A DNA stretch of 27,386 bases from Candidatus Halarchaeoplasma halalkaliphilum (GTDB lineage Archaea > Thermoplasmatota > Thermoplasmata > Halarchaeoplasmatales > Halarchaeoplasmataceae), in assembly GCA_007133925.1 (NCBI GenBank), contig SLLU01000088.1:1-27386 (forward strand). Reading direction: 5' to 3'. The notes beneath the pieces are model-generated. The model had not been told where the DNA came from and made no database searches. It saw nothing but the letters and a program-made list of their open reading frames with translations. Positions 1-7,817 of this stretch are shown here, in pieces (the stretch's first letter is position 1; each line of letters starts with the position of its first letter). The position numbers and the translations under genes were made by a program.

Positions 1-3000
1 ATAGTTTCGTATGCGGTTATGTGATCATCCTCGTTGCTCACCGACACTCTCACTGTGGCATTATCCCCCTTGGCAACCGGGTTAGGGGTTACCTGGTAAT
101 CGTTGTAATGGAGCTCTGGCCATCGGATCTCGAAGATACCGCTTGTGTTTTCATCCTTGAGCCCCATCTCATCCCGGACCCTTGCCCGTATCATGGCGCT
201 GGTCGAGGTGATGTTGGGGGTATCCCATGTAAATGAACCGGTGTCTTCCGTATCCACCAGATGGATCCACGTATCCCCGGCGTTGATACTGTAATACAGT
301 TCCACTCCAATGATATCATGGGAACCTTCCGTTGTTTCCCAAGTGATCTCCTCCTGGGTTCCCGCCCCGAAGACCTCTCCTCCGGTGGGTCTTGTGAGAC
401 TCAAGGAAGGTCCGGTGACGTTCCAACCGTTGGGGGCCACCCACGGATACCTATCCACACTACGTGGACCAAAACGATATTGTTCGTCCACTATACCGTC
501 ACTCCCGGGCTGGTTCTGGTCCGGCCCGCTGTACACATCGGGATCCGTCCAGTGGGACCAGTGGTTACCCCCCACGGGGTAATGAAGGTTCCAGGCATTA
601 CTTCCGTCATCCGAAGCCTGCATGGTATTATATTTGAAGTTGTTATGGTAGAGCGTATTGTCGTTCGATTCAGTGAGATATGCACCAATACGATTCATGA
701 AGAATGTATTGTTCCTTACCGTATTTTCGTGTGAGAAAGCCAGTGTGATGCCGATGCACCCGTATTCCAACCACAGGTTCTCCATAACTACGTCCGTACA
801 GCTCACAAGGATGACCTGGCCGGCATCTTGGGGCACCTCGCCTCCGGTCGTGTCTTTCCAGTATATAAGGGGTTTCCCGTTCACGGTATTGCTCTCATCC
901 ATGGTATGGGAGTTGTAATTAGATATGGTGTCGCCTCTCAACTCTATACCACACCTCTCCATGGTGTTATCCCTCAATATACAATCCCACCCCTGTATGA
1001 TAATACCTGGTTGACTGTTGTATATGGTGTTGTTTGCTATGAGGGAACCATGGACTTCTTCAACAGACATACCTCCTCTATTGTTGTACGATAGGTTATT
1101 GTTCATTATAACAGAATCCTTGGAAAAAATATCCCGGATCCCATAGGGCGTGTGGGTTATCCGGTTCCCACTCACCAAGCTGCGATGGGATTCATACAGA
1201 TAGATGCCTAGTTCTTGACTCCTTACCAAGTTGTCAGATATCTTGTTGTCGTGGGATCCCATGCATGCGATACTGTAAAAATCATTTCCTGTAACCGTAT
1301 TCCCGGTCATGGAATTGTTGTGGGAAAAGTACATAAGCATACCGATCAAGTTATTCGTGATAGAATTTTTTTCCACCTCATTCCCATCAGAATATTCCGA
1401 TATCATACCATAAAAGCCATCCTCGATGGTATTGTTCAGGAAGAGATTGTCATGTGATTCCTCCACAGATATACCATAAAAGGTTTCGTATATGTGATTG
1501 TCCCGCACCGTGTTATCTCGGGAGAATCCCAGGGTGATGCCCATGGTCGTTTGTCCCAGTTGAATTCCTTCCACAGTAACGCCCGTGCAGTTTGCCAGTA
1601 TCACCTGACCGGCATCGTCAGGCACCGTACCTTCCGTGCGGTTCTTCCAGTAATATACAGGTTTGTTGTTCACCGTGTTGGAAGGATCGATGGAGTGGGT
1701 ATTCCAGTTCTCCAAAGATGAGCCGGAGAGAAATATGCCGTTTTCAACCATGGTGTTCCCGGAAAGTAGTATATTCAACGATTCTACCAGGTAGAAGCCT
1801 ATCATATCGCCCTGCACACTACAGTCATAGAAGGAATTGTGGCTTGACATAACATTGTAAATGTACCCGCGGGAAAGAGATATGTTTCTGAAGATATTGT
1901 GATGTGACATCAGGCAGGCTACCCCCATAAACGACTCATCTATTACAAAGTCAAATATCTCATTACCATGGGACTCGATCATCAATACTGCTTCCCAGCA
2001 GGTCTGAACCGTGATATCCCGTATCACGTTTTGATGGGCTTCGTAGAGGACTAAAGGATTATCGGTATCTAAAAACTCCATCCCCGAGATGGTGCAGAAC
2101 GAGGAACCTAGGAGGGCTATGCCTTCATAACCCTTTTCGATACTGCTGTTTACTATAGTATTATGGTCCGAGTATTGAAGGGCCACACCATACCCCACAT
2201 ACCATAACAGCTCCACGGTATTGTTTTCCAGTGTATTGTTGGTTGAACTTTCCAGCAAAATACCTGTGTTGGGCAACCGGACAGTGTTGTCCATGAGCCG
2301 GTTCAGATCCGAATCGTAAAGTACGAGCCCTTTATTGTTATCATCCATCTCATTGGAGGATATGGTATTGTTTAAAGAACTCTGGAGTATCACACCGTTG
2401 CTGCCTCCGGATATCTCATTGCCCTCCAGGGTGTTGTTTTGGGACTCCAGGACGTAGATACCGCTCTCCCCAGAGACATCTATGGTGAATTCCTTGAATA
2501 TGGATGTACCTTCAATGGTGGCGTTCACCGTGAGGACCATGGTTCCAACGGTTCCCGGCGTCCATTTCCCGAAATAGTATCCGTCATCCGCGATCTGATC
2601 ACCACCGGTGCCGTCGTCCCTTAGGATTACCGGGGGTTCACCGGTCCCGAACTCCACCGCCACATGGGCCCCGGTAACGGGGTCCACACCGTCATTCAAG
2701 GAGATCATGATATCCGTTTCACCGCCCCATGATATGGACGATAGGGGGCGGTGGACCCATATGTTTATATCGTCTGGATCCGGCGATGCGAAAAGGGCGT
2801 TGTATGCATTTATACGTCCACCGGTGAGTGTTAGCCCCGTCAAAGCGGGAACTGTATCTGCAGATGATAGTATGGTGTTCTTAAGCTGTATGTGATCGTA
2901 TGATGGTTTATGGGATGCCAAGAGTGCGGCCAAGCCGGAAACGTGGGGTGTAGCCATGGACGTGCCACTCATGTAAGTATAATCATCGTAGGGATAGGTG

Positions 3001-4562
3001 CTGTATATGGATTGACCGGGGGCGCTTACATGAACGGTCCTGAGGCCGTAATCAGATGACCATGAAGGATGGTCGCTGGAAGTCGTGGAGCCCACGGAGA
3101 TTATGTTGGTCAGGTTGTAGCACGAGGGGTAGGAAAGATGTATATCGTTGTTCAAACCGTCGTTGCCCGCGGCGGCTATGAACAGTATGTCCGCTTCCTG
3201 ATGCCTCTGTATGGCCTCGTACAGCAGCTCGCTGAAACCGAACCCGCCCCAGCTGTTGCTGGTAGCCACTATGTTCTCACCCTCGTTCTTTCTTTCCAGC
3301 ACATAATCGAGACCGGCGATAACATTGGCCACCGTTCCCTCTCCAAGGGGGCCGAAGGCCTTGACACCCATCAAGCTGATTTCCCAGTTCACACCGGTCA
3401 CGCCTATACCGTTGTTACCGACCGCCCCGATTATCCCGGAAACATGGGTTCCGTGACCGTTGTCGTCCATGGGATAAAAGGAATCGTTCAGGGCGTTGTA
3501 ACCGTGTTTTCCCTGGTCATCCCTCCACATATTATCCGCGAGATCAACGTGGTTGTAATCTATGCCCGTATCGATCACCGCCACTACCACCTCATGACTT
3601 CCGGTCGTCGTGCCCCATGCCCAGGATGCGTCGATCATCTCCATACCCCACTGTCGATCATAGTACGGGTCGTCGGGTACGTTCATCAACTCCAATATGT
3701 AGTTAGGTTCGGCGTGGATCACTCCTTCCATGCGATTCAGCATGGCCACCGCCCTATGTACGTCCACGTCACCCTCCAGTTCCACCCTGGCCATGCCCAG
3801 GGTGGGATAGACTTGGGATACCGATCCGGGAACCATCACACCGGTATCGTGCATGAGCGGGTCCTTATCGTAGCCGCCCATCACATAGGATTCTTCAAAT
3901 CGCACGAGCACGGAGTTAGGGCAGTACCTTGCCTTCTGTGTTGATACACGTTCCTGGTCCTCCTCCTTGAGTATACGGTTTTCGTAAACATGGTTTTCGT
4001 AAGATTTTTCCATATATATCTCGTGTATCCCGTTATGAAAGAGTGTGTTGTTGTGTATGATGTTTCCATATGAGTTGAACAGGTGTACCCCCATGTACTG
4101 GTTGTGGGCTATCACGTTACCCGTGATTTGACCGTTGGTGGTGTTGTAGAGATAGAGCCCACTGCCGTTGGAATACGTACCCGTCAAACCTGAGGCGGTA
4201 TGAAGGTAGCACTCCCGCACCACGAAGTGAAGGGAGGTGTTCCCGATATATATGGGGTTACCCCGGCCTTCCCCGTCGATCTCGTATCCCTCTATAACAA
4301 ATGGATTCCCTTGGGTACCGTCGCCGTCCCATCCCTGATCCAAGAAATCCGAGTCGCCATCTATCCTTACGGGCTCCCGTGGGGTATAGTTCCCCAGAAA
4401 AAAGGGAAGTTCCGTCTCCAGGGTTTGTTCATTGGTGGACGAGAGTTCTTGGTGTATTCCTGCCCATATCTCCTGGTATCCAGCCTCACTTAGGGTATGG
4501 CCTGGTATCAAGAGCATAGTGGATATCAGCATAAGGTTCAGTATCACGGTGCATATCTTCAT
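1..4562 (-). CDS. Secreted S8 (subtilisin-like) serine protease with parallel beta-helix repeats, partial
   Basis: The frame is open from the ATG at 4562 to the window edge, over 1,500 codons, so the C-terminus is missing. A signal peptide covers about residues 1-25. A first short beta-helix stretch (NosD-like, Asn-rich rungs such as GNVIAHN) follows at roughly 90-200. An S8 propeptide-like region lies at about 216-290. The catalytic domain at about 295-590 has Asp331 (VAVIDTGID), His370 (NGHGTHVSG), oxyanion Asn467 (AAAGNDG) and Ser535 (SGTSMATPH). After it come an Ig-like segment, a long beta-helix (about 690-1330) rich in N-N-T rungs, another Ig-like domain and the start of a CARDB-like domain. 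All catalytic residues are present, so I infer an active exported protease. Binding of polysaccharide or surface by the helix is a guess. A TATA-like box (4605-4611) lies about 46 bases upstream, leaving a short leader. Confidence 0.93.
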   Translation of the reverse strand, partial: MKICTVILNLMLISTMLLIPGHTLSEAGYQEIWAGIHQELSSTNEQTLETELPFFLGNYTPREPVRIDGDSDFLDQGWDGDGTQGNPFVIEGYEIDGEGRGNPIYIGNTSLHFVVRECYLHTASGLTGTYSNGSGLYLYNTTNGQITGNVIAHNQYMGVHLFNSYGNIIHNNTLFHNGIHEIYMEKSYENHVYENRILKEEDQERVSTQKARYCPNSVLVRFEESYVMGGYDKDPLMHDTGVMVPGSVSQVYPTLGMARVELEGDVDVHRAVAMLNRMEGVIHAEPNYILELMNVPDDPYYDRQWGMEMIDASWAWGTTTGSHEVVVAVIDTGIDYNHVDLADNMWRDDQGKHGYNALNDSFYPMDDNGHGTHVSGIIGAVGNNGIGVTGVNWEISLMGVKAFGPLGEGTVANVIAGLDYVLERKNEGENIVATSNSWGGFGFSELLYEAIQRHQEADILFIAAAGNDGLNNDIHLSYPSCYNLTNIISVGSTTSSDHPSWSSDYGLRTVHVSAPGQSIYSTYPYDDYTYMSGTSMATPHVSGLAALLASHKPSYDHIQLKNTILSSADTVPALTGLTLTGGRINAYNALFASPDPDDINIWVHRPLSSISWGGETDIMISLNDGVDPVTGAHVAVEFGTGEPPVILRDDGTGGDQIADDGYYFGKWTPGTVGTMVLTVNATIEGTSIFKEFTIDVSGESGIYVLESQNNTLEGNEISGGSNGVILQSSLNNTISSNEMDDNNKGLVLYDSDLNRLMDNTVRLPNTGILLESSTNNTLENNTVELLWYVGYGVALQYSDHNTIVNSSIEKGYEGIALLGSSFCTISGMEFLDTDNPLVLYEAHQNVIRDITVQTCWEAVLMIESHGNEIFDFVIDESFMGVACLMSHHNIFRNISLSRGYIYNVMSSHNSFYDCSVQGDMIGFYLVESLNILLSGNTMVENGIFLSGSSLENWNTHSIDPSNTVNNKPVYYWKNRTEGTVPDDAGQVILANCTGVTVEGIQLGQTTMGITLGFSRDNTVRDNHIYETFYGISVEESHDNLFLNNTIEDGFYGMISEYSDGNEVEKNSITNNLIGMLMYFSHNNSMTGNTVTGNDFYSIACMGSHDNKISDNLVRSQELGIYLYESHRSLVSGNRITHTPYGIRDIFSKDSVIMNNNLSYNNRGGMSVEEVHGSLIANNTIYNSQPGIIIQGWDCILRDNTMERCGIELRGDTISNYNSHTMDESNTVNGKPLIYWKDTTGGEVPQDAGQVILVSCTDVVMENLWLEYGCIGITLAFSHENTVRNNTFFMNRIGAYLTESNDNTLYHNNFKYNTMQASDDGSNAWNLHYPVGGNHWSHWTDPDVYSGPDQNQPGSDGIVDEQYRFGPRSVDRYPWVAPNGWNVTGPSLSLTRPTGGEVFGAGTQEEITWETTEGSHDIIGVELYYSINAGDTWIHLVDTEDTGSFTWDTPNITSTSAMIRARVRDEMGLKDENTSGIFEIRWPELHYNDYQVTPNPVAKGDNATVRVSVSNEDDHITAYET
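691..941 (-). repeat. Beta-helix internal duplication, copy 2
   Basis: Partner of the module at 1480-1730. It encodes TMDESNTVNGKPLIYWKD and DAGQVILVSCTDVVMENL, then rungs with NTVRNN. The conserved aromatic and Gly positions line up with copy 1, suggesting repeat expansion of a specific carbohydrate-binding-type fold (inference). Confidence 0.8.
1480..1730 (-). repeat. Beta-helix internal duplication, copy 1
   Basis: This segment of the protease gene encodes a module containing SIDPSNTVNNKPVYYWKN and DAGQVILANCTGVTVEGI, then rungs with NTVRDN. It matches a second module encoded at about 691-941. The equivalent codons lie 789 bases (263 codons) apart, so the duplication is in frame. Confidence 0.8.
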
Positions 4563-4604
4563 GGTCACAACATCCTGTTACTGAGATGAATATCCATTTC
4601 AGGT

Positions 4605-4611
4605 CTATATA
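4605..4611 (-). promoter_or_regulatory. TATA-like box for the S8 protease
   Basis: An alternating TATATA run on the minus strand is centred about 46 bases before the protease ATG. This would place the transcript start near 4582 and leave a leader of about 20 bases carrying an AGGATG stretch. Confidence 0.45.
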
Positions 4612-4640
4612 TCTTTCGCCATGGAGGCTGCATCTCATAC

Positions 4641-4718
4641 ACTTGAGGGTTAACCAGGTTTAACAGATTAAACCTAGGTGGTTTTCAAGAAACTTGAAGG
4701 TTTAAATAGTATACTATT
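4641..4718. repeat. Cluster of inverted and direct repeats upstream of the Cys/His-rich gene
   Basis: Positions 4656-4675 form a perfect inverted repeat, AGGTTTAA-CAGA-TTAAACCT. The half-site AGGTTTAA recurs at 4698-4705, merging into the TATA box. A direct repeat ACTTGARGGTT begins at 4641 and again at 4692. A perfect 14-bp palindrome, AATAGTATACTATT, covers 4705-4718. The layout looks like operator DNA for one or more regulators; which one cannot be told. Confidence 0.6.
4701..4708 (+). promoter_or_regulatory. TATA box TTTAAATA for the Cys/His-rich gene
   Basis: The box lies about 38 bases before the ATG at 4743, predicting a start near 4731. An AAGTGAT Shine-Dalgarno-like site then precedes the ATG. 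The same sequence, AGAAGTGATA, also precedes the iorA ATG on the minus strand near 20856. Confidence 0.6.
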
Positions 4719-4742
4719 GTTACTTAGTCTAGAAGTGATAGT

Positions 4743-4979
4743 ATGAAACAAGAATGTTGCGAAACAGACAGAGGACACGGGCATCACGGCAGGGGACACC
4801 ACAAATGCGGCTGCGGTGGACACTGCTGCTGCGGATCTGGGCATCAGTGCACCTGCGGACAGCACGGCTGGAGAAAGTTCCAGTCCAAGAGAGAGATGCG
4901 GGAGAAACTCGAGGCCTACAAGAAAGAGCTGGAAGAGGAACTACAGGCGGTCAAGGAACACATCGAAAAGCTCAGTTAA
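4743..4979 (+). CDS. Small Cys/His-rich protein with C-terminal helix, probable metal binder
   Basis: This 78-residue protein has two parts. The first 42 residues contain nine Cys and eight His, in clusters such as ECCE, GHGHHGRGHH, CGCGGHCCCG and CTCG. The remainder is a charged helix of the KKELEEELQAVKEHIEKL type that could form a coiled coil. There is no signal peptide or membrane segment. I infer metal binding (Zn, Cu or Fe) from composition only; no named family is recognised. Its promoter region is loaded with palindromes, consistent with a regulated metal or redox response. Its stop codon overlaps the 3' end of the convergent ThiI-like gene by eight bases. Confidence 0.8.
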   Translation: MKQECCETDRGHGHHGRGHHKCGCGGHCCCGSGHQCTCGQHGWRKFQSKREMREKLEAYKKELEEELQAVKEHIEKLS

Positions 4980-5826
4980 AACCCCTTTCCAATTTTTTTA
5001 TTTTTTCCAATCCATCTTCTATCATCTGTGGTGAAAAGCCTATGAGGGGGCGGAACACGGGGAGCTTAAAATCCACTTTACGCTGACGGTCCACAGTATC
5101 ACCCAGTACCAATCCTTTGATCTCCCTGGGTATCCGTGAAAAGAGCACGTCTTCCAGGGAATCGAACTGGAATCTCTTGGGATTGGGGTCCCAGGGTTCC
5201 AAAGCATGGTGATGAAGGGAACCCTCGGGATGAAATATGTACGCTCTTGCCCCACGCTTCATCATCAACCATGTAGCCAGGAAATCCTCCCGAGAATCCA
5301 CCCATGCCGCCACTTTACCCTGACTACTCAGGGGGAGTCCACCTGGTCCCGGTATCACCCTTGAGAACACGTAACCTCTTTTTCCCCGTATCTCCACGAA
5401 AAGGGTATGGTCCGGCTGGTCTAGGTCCACCTTGAGGGAAGGGGTCTCCTCCAGTACGTAGGAACCCACCTTGGCCGCCGCCTCAGGACTGCTGTAAGGG
5501 TGATCTCCCACCCTTCTGGCCCTGACCGCAAAGCTACCCTCCAGACCCCTGGCCCATTCCTTGGCCAGTGAACCTATATCCTCCAGGGAGGAAGAGGTCT
5601 CCCGGGCAGGACTGTAGGATACCACACCGAAGGTTCTTGAGAATATGCTGGCGTTTTCCTCTTCAGCGTAGGCGAAGAGCCTTCCCCTTTCCCTCTCTAT
5701 GATCACCTCCGCCTTCTCCTTCAAAAAACTCCTTTCAAGGTTATCAATCAGTATGTCCTCGAACCCTTTCCGTATGTTATGGCTCTTTATGCCTAACTCT
5801 CCGTATCTGAGAAGGTACAGCCGCAT
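4972..5826 (-). CDS. ThiI-like THUMP protein with degenerate PP-loop domain
   Basis: A 284-residue protein. The N-terminus (MRLYLLRYGELGIKS) and the following region to about residue 155 match the ferredoxin-like plus THUMP architecture of ThiI, the tRNA 4-thiouridine synthase. Residues 161-192 keep the ThiI linker (GPGGLPLSSQGK) and the helix WLMMKRG. However, the ATP-pyrophosphatase motif SGGxDS is replaced by VDSREDF at 176-182. The later TGxxxGQVASQ motif is replaced by LGDTVDRQRK, while PVFRPLIG is kept at 256-263. Typical ThiI is about 380-480 residues, and no rhodanese domain is present. I infer an RNA-binding pseudoenzyme or a changed function. The start at 5826 follows the amidohydrolase stop by two bases. 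A longer in-frame reading overlaps that gene and was discarded. Confidence 0.8.
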   Translation of the reverse strand: MRLYLLRYGELGIKSHNIRKGFEDILIDNLERSFLKEKAEVIIERERGRLFAYAEEENASIFSRTFGVVSYSPARETSSSLEDIGSLAKEWARGLEGSFAVRARRVGDHPYSSPEAAAKVGSYVLEETPSLKVDLDQPDHTLFVEIRGKRGYVFSRVIPGPGGLPLSSQGKVAAWVDSREDFLATWLMMKRGARAYIFHPEGSLHHHALEPWDPNPKRFQFDSLEDVLFSRIPREIKGLVLGDTVDRQRKVDFKLPVFRPLIGFSPQMIEDGLEKIKKLERGFN

Positions 5827-5828
5827 GT

Positions 5829-6581
5829 TCAACCCTTCAACAATCTCTTCAAGTTGGAATGGAATATACTCTCCTTCAGGGAATTCGATATGTCCGCAGC
5901 ATCTACCACTGTCTTTTGAACCCGGTAGTTGAGGTAGGGATAATCGGAACCGAAAACGATCTTCTCGGGTATGTGCTTGCAGGCGTACTCCAGCATGTAT
6001 ACCCTTGTACCGGAGGTGTCTGCGTAAACGTTCTCGTAGTTCCTGGAAAGGGGGATACACCCTTCATTTAGATGCCCCAATATGATCTTCAGGTCCTCCC
6101 GGTCCTCCAGCACCTTCTTCATATATCCCGGAGAGGCGAAACCCGGGCCGGTGTGGGTTAGTATGATGATATCCTCCCGGTAGATGGCTTCGAAGAGCGG
6201 ATCGAAATCGGGGTGGTCCGGCCTGTACGTCTCCACAAAGGGATGGAGTTTGATGCCGAGAAGACCCCTCTCCGCACAGCGGTGGACCTCGTCAATGGCT
6301 TCCTCACCCCTGCGGGGGTCAACCCTGCCGAAGCCCATCAGTCTGTCCGGGTAGGCTTCCACGGAATCCATGATCATATCGTTGTAAAGGGGGTACCGAT
6401 CTCCAGGGGCCGGATTGGGGAACACTATGGCCCTTTTGATACCCGCTCCATCCATGGCATCTATCACCGTGGACGCATCCACCTCGGGGTTCACGTAGGG
6501 AAGCCACTGACCCGATGGCCCCAGATGTACATGTGCATCGTAGATCTCACTCCGCTCTTTAACTACTTTTTCGAAATCCAT
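5829..6581 (-). CDS. Amidohydrolase-family (TIM-barrel) metal-dependent hydrolase
   Basis: 250 residues, typical of the amidohydrolase 2 family. The metal-binding HxH is in DAHVHLG (His17, His19). Further conserved strands are GIKLHP, ILTHTGPG, IILGHLNEG and FGSDYP, the last carrying the catalytic Asp. Substrates in this family range from decarboxylated aromatic acids to imides, so the reaction cannot be named. The start overlaps the end of the upstream flavodoxin-like gene by 19 bases and the stop is two bases from the ThiI-like start, so the three are probably co-transcribed. Confidence 0.88.
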   Translation of the reverse strand: MDFEKVVKERSEIYDAHVHLGPSGQWLPYVNPEVDASTVIDAMDGAGIKRAIVFPNPAPGDRYPLYNDMIMDSVEAYPDRLMGFGRVDPRRGEEAIDEVHRCAERGLLGIKLHPFVETYRPDHPDFDPLFEAIYREDIIILTHTGPGFASPGYMKKVLEDREDLKIILGHLNEGCIPLSRNYENVYADTSGTRVYMLEYACKHIPEKIVFGSDYPYLNYRVQKTVVDAADISNSLKESIFHSNLKRLLKG

Positions 6582-7054
6582 TTTTCAACACCTTGGGTGA
6601 GTTCAGCTATCCGTCTTCCGTAATCCCGGCATCGCTTCAGATCCTCCTCGTCCGCCTCGCCTATGACCACTGGTCCGTAGTGGTCGTCCCTGGGATCCCC
6701 CTTAACTATCATGCCGTGCACTAGTAATGATTCCAGAATGGCCATGACCGTGGTTTCGTTACCCCCTGCGGGGTTCGCACTGGATGTGAAGGCACCACCC
6801 ACCTTCCACTCCAACTTGCCGTGATGCTTCACGCTCTCGTCGATCAAGGCCTTCAACTCTGCCGAGGGGAGGCCGTAATAGGTGGGGGAGCCGAGCACGA
6901 TGCCCTGATACTCCGTTAGGGCATCCGTATCCACCTGTTCCACACTCAAAAGGTCCACATCCGCACCGGACTCCCGCATACCCTGGGCGATCTCCCTTGC
7001 CATGCGTTCCGTGGTACCGGTTCTTGAATGGTAGCAAACCAATATCCTGGTCAT
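6563..7054 (-). CDS. Flavodoxin-family protein (WrbA-like NAD(P)H:quinone oxidoreductase)
   Basis: 163 residues with an FMN phosphate-binding loop SRTGTTE at 10-16, the strand GIVLGSPTYYGLPSAELKAL that contacts the isoalloxazine ring, and a third conserved region GGAFTSSANPAGGNETT. This matches the flavodoxin/WrbA superfamily, though it is shorter than classical WrbA (about 200). The role is two-electron quinone reduction or electron carriage in the cytoplasm; which is not decidable. It is first in an operon with the amidohydrolase and the ThiI-like gene. A TATA-like element lies at 7075-7084, about 26 bases from the ATG, so the message is probably leaderless. Confidence 0.88.
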   Translation of the reverse strand: MTRILVCYHSRTGTTERMAREIAQGMRESGADVDLLSVEQVDTDALTEYQGIVLGSPTYYGLPSAELKALIDESVKHHGKLEWKVGGAFTSSANPAGGNETTVMAILESLLVHGMIVKGDPRDDHYGPVVIGEADEEDLKRCRDYGRRIAELTQGVEKWISKK

Positions 7055-7074
7055 AGTGAAGGGATAAATGGGAT

Positions 7075-7084
7075 GGTATTAAAA
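7075..7084 (-). promoter_or_regulatory. TATA-like box for the flavodoxin operon
   Basis: The minus strand reads TTTTAATACC, centred about 26 bases before the ATG at 7054, the spacing expected for a leaderless transcript. Confidence 0.55.
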
Positions 7085-7100
7085 CTTGACCTCAACATTT

Positions 7101-7106
7101 TTTATA
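7101..7106 (+). promoter_or_regulatory. TATA box for the Pcc1 gene
   Basis: TTTATA is centred about 26 bases before the ATG at 7129. This makes that ATG the first base of a leaderless message and argues against the upstream in-frame start at 7111. Confidence 0.65.
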
Positions 7107-7128
7107 CTCCGTGTATTTTTTCCTTCCC

Positions 7129-7356
7129 ATGGTCGGATTAACATGCACCCTCAAGGTAGATTACCACGATCCCCGGGAGGCGGAAGCCGTGGCCCGTTCC
7201 CTGGAACCCGATAACCAGGGTTACATACAAACAGAAATTAGTGGGCGTTCCCTCCTGTGCTTTGCCAGGGCAGAGAATCCTCTATCTCTTCTACACACAC
7301 TGGATGATTTTCTGGCATGCCTTATCGTGGCAGAGGAAACCCTTTCCGGAAAGTAA
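7129..7356 (+). CDS. pcc1: KEOPS complex subunit Pcc1
   Basis: A 75-residue protein beginning VGLTCTLKVDYHD and containing AEAVARSLEPDN, ending with the helix SLLHTLDDFLACLIVAEETL. This order matches the CTAG/Pcc1 family, the small dimerising subunit of KEOPS, which makes the t6A base at position 37 of ANN-decoding tRNAs. Length is normal for archaea. The start was chosen from promoter spacing. The gene converges on the eS17 gene with seven bases between stops. No other KEOPS gene is in the window. Confidence 0.85.
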   Translation: MVGLTCTLKVDYHDPREAEAVARSLEPDNQGYIQTEISGRSLLCFARAENPLSLLHTLDDFLACLIVAEETLSGK

Positions 7357-7363
7357 AAAAAAA

Positions 7364-7555
7364 TCAGTTACCCCGGTTCAGATACCGGATTATGTAACCG
7401 GCTATCTTGTTCCGCATCATGTTTGAATCCACATTGGTGTACTTTTCAACCATCTTCTTGTTGTGTTCGTAATCGTCTGGTTTGAACTCATCGGGATACT
7501 TGTCCACCAGCTCGATAGCCACTCGTTTTATGTATGTTGGTCTGATGTTTCCCAT
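7364..7555 (-). CDS. rps17e: Small-subunit ribosomal protein eS17
   Basis: 63 residues starting MGNIRPTYIKRVAIELVDKYP and ending MMRNKIAGYIIRYLNRGN, characteristic of archaeal S17e. It belongs to the 30S subunit and has no bacterial counterpart, which supports the archaeal assignment. A TATA-like box near 7599-7606 predicts a leader of about 20 bases carrying a GGAG site upstream of the ATG. Confidence 0.95.
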   Translation of the reverse strand: MGNIRPTYIKRVAIELVDKYPDEFKPDDYEHNKKMVEKYTNVDSNMMRNKIAGYIIRYLNRGN

Positions 7556-7621
7556 GGTAAATTCTCCGGGGATTTCGGGTTAGCAAAACCCTTCATGAAT
7601 ATAAAGGTTATCCTGCCGTAG

Positions 7622-7789
7622 CTACAGAGATAGGGCATCCACGGGACAGACTGCCACGCAGTCACCCACGTCCTTGCACTTTTCCGTATCCACTTCGACT
7701 ACCTCTCCCAGGGACAGGGCGTCCACGGGACAGGCCTCTACACACAATCCACAGGCAACACACTTGTCCTTCTCTATCCTTACTACCAT
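7622..7789 (-). CDS. Small ferredoxin with one canonical 4Fe-4S motif and one motif missing a cysteine
   Basis: 55 residues. The first motif, CVACGLCVEACP, has Cys10, 13, 16 and 20. The second, CKDVGDCVAVCP, has Cys38, 44 and 48 but Val at position 41, where the middle cysteine belongs. In two-cluster ferredoxins, three cysteines of one motif and the CP cysteine of the other bind each cluster. One site is therefore a three-ligand site, expected to hold a 3Fe-4S cluster or to be labile (inference). It is an electron carrier for an unknown partner. The ATG at 7789 was chosen because a TATA box sits about 25 bases upstream; the longer ATG at 7807 would be only about seven bases from that box. 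Confidence 0.9.
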   Translation of the reverse strand: MVVRIEKDKCVACGLCVEACPVDALSLGEVVEVDTEKCKDVGDCVAVCPVDALSL

Positions 7790-7810
7790 GAGGTGTAATA
7801 AGTTCAAAGG

Positions 7811-7817
7811 TATAAAT
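7811..7817 (-). promoter_or_regulatory. TATA box for the small ferredoxin
   Basis: The minus strand reads ATTTATA, centred about 25 bases before the ATG at 7789. This fixes the start and implies a leaderless message. Confidence 0.65.

Noticed and set aside
3069..3944. Long plus-strand reading frame of 291 codons
   Set aside because: It lies antisense to the catalytic domain of the S8 protease, whose minus-strand frame contains the full Asp-His-Asn-Ser set. The plus-strand product is rich in His and Val without any family pattern.
7790..7807. Longer N-terminus for the small ferredoxin
   Set aside because: The ATG at 7807 lies only about seven bases from the TATA box, upstream of the expected transcript start.
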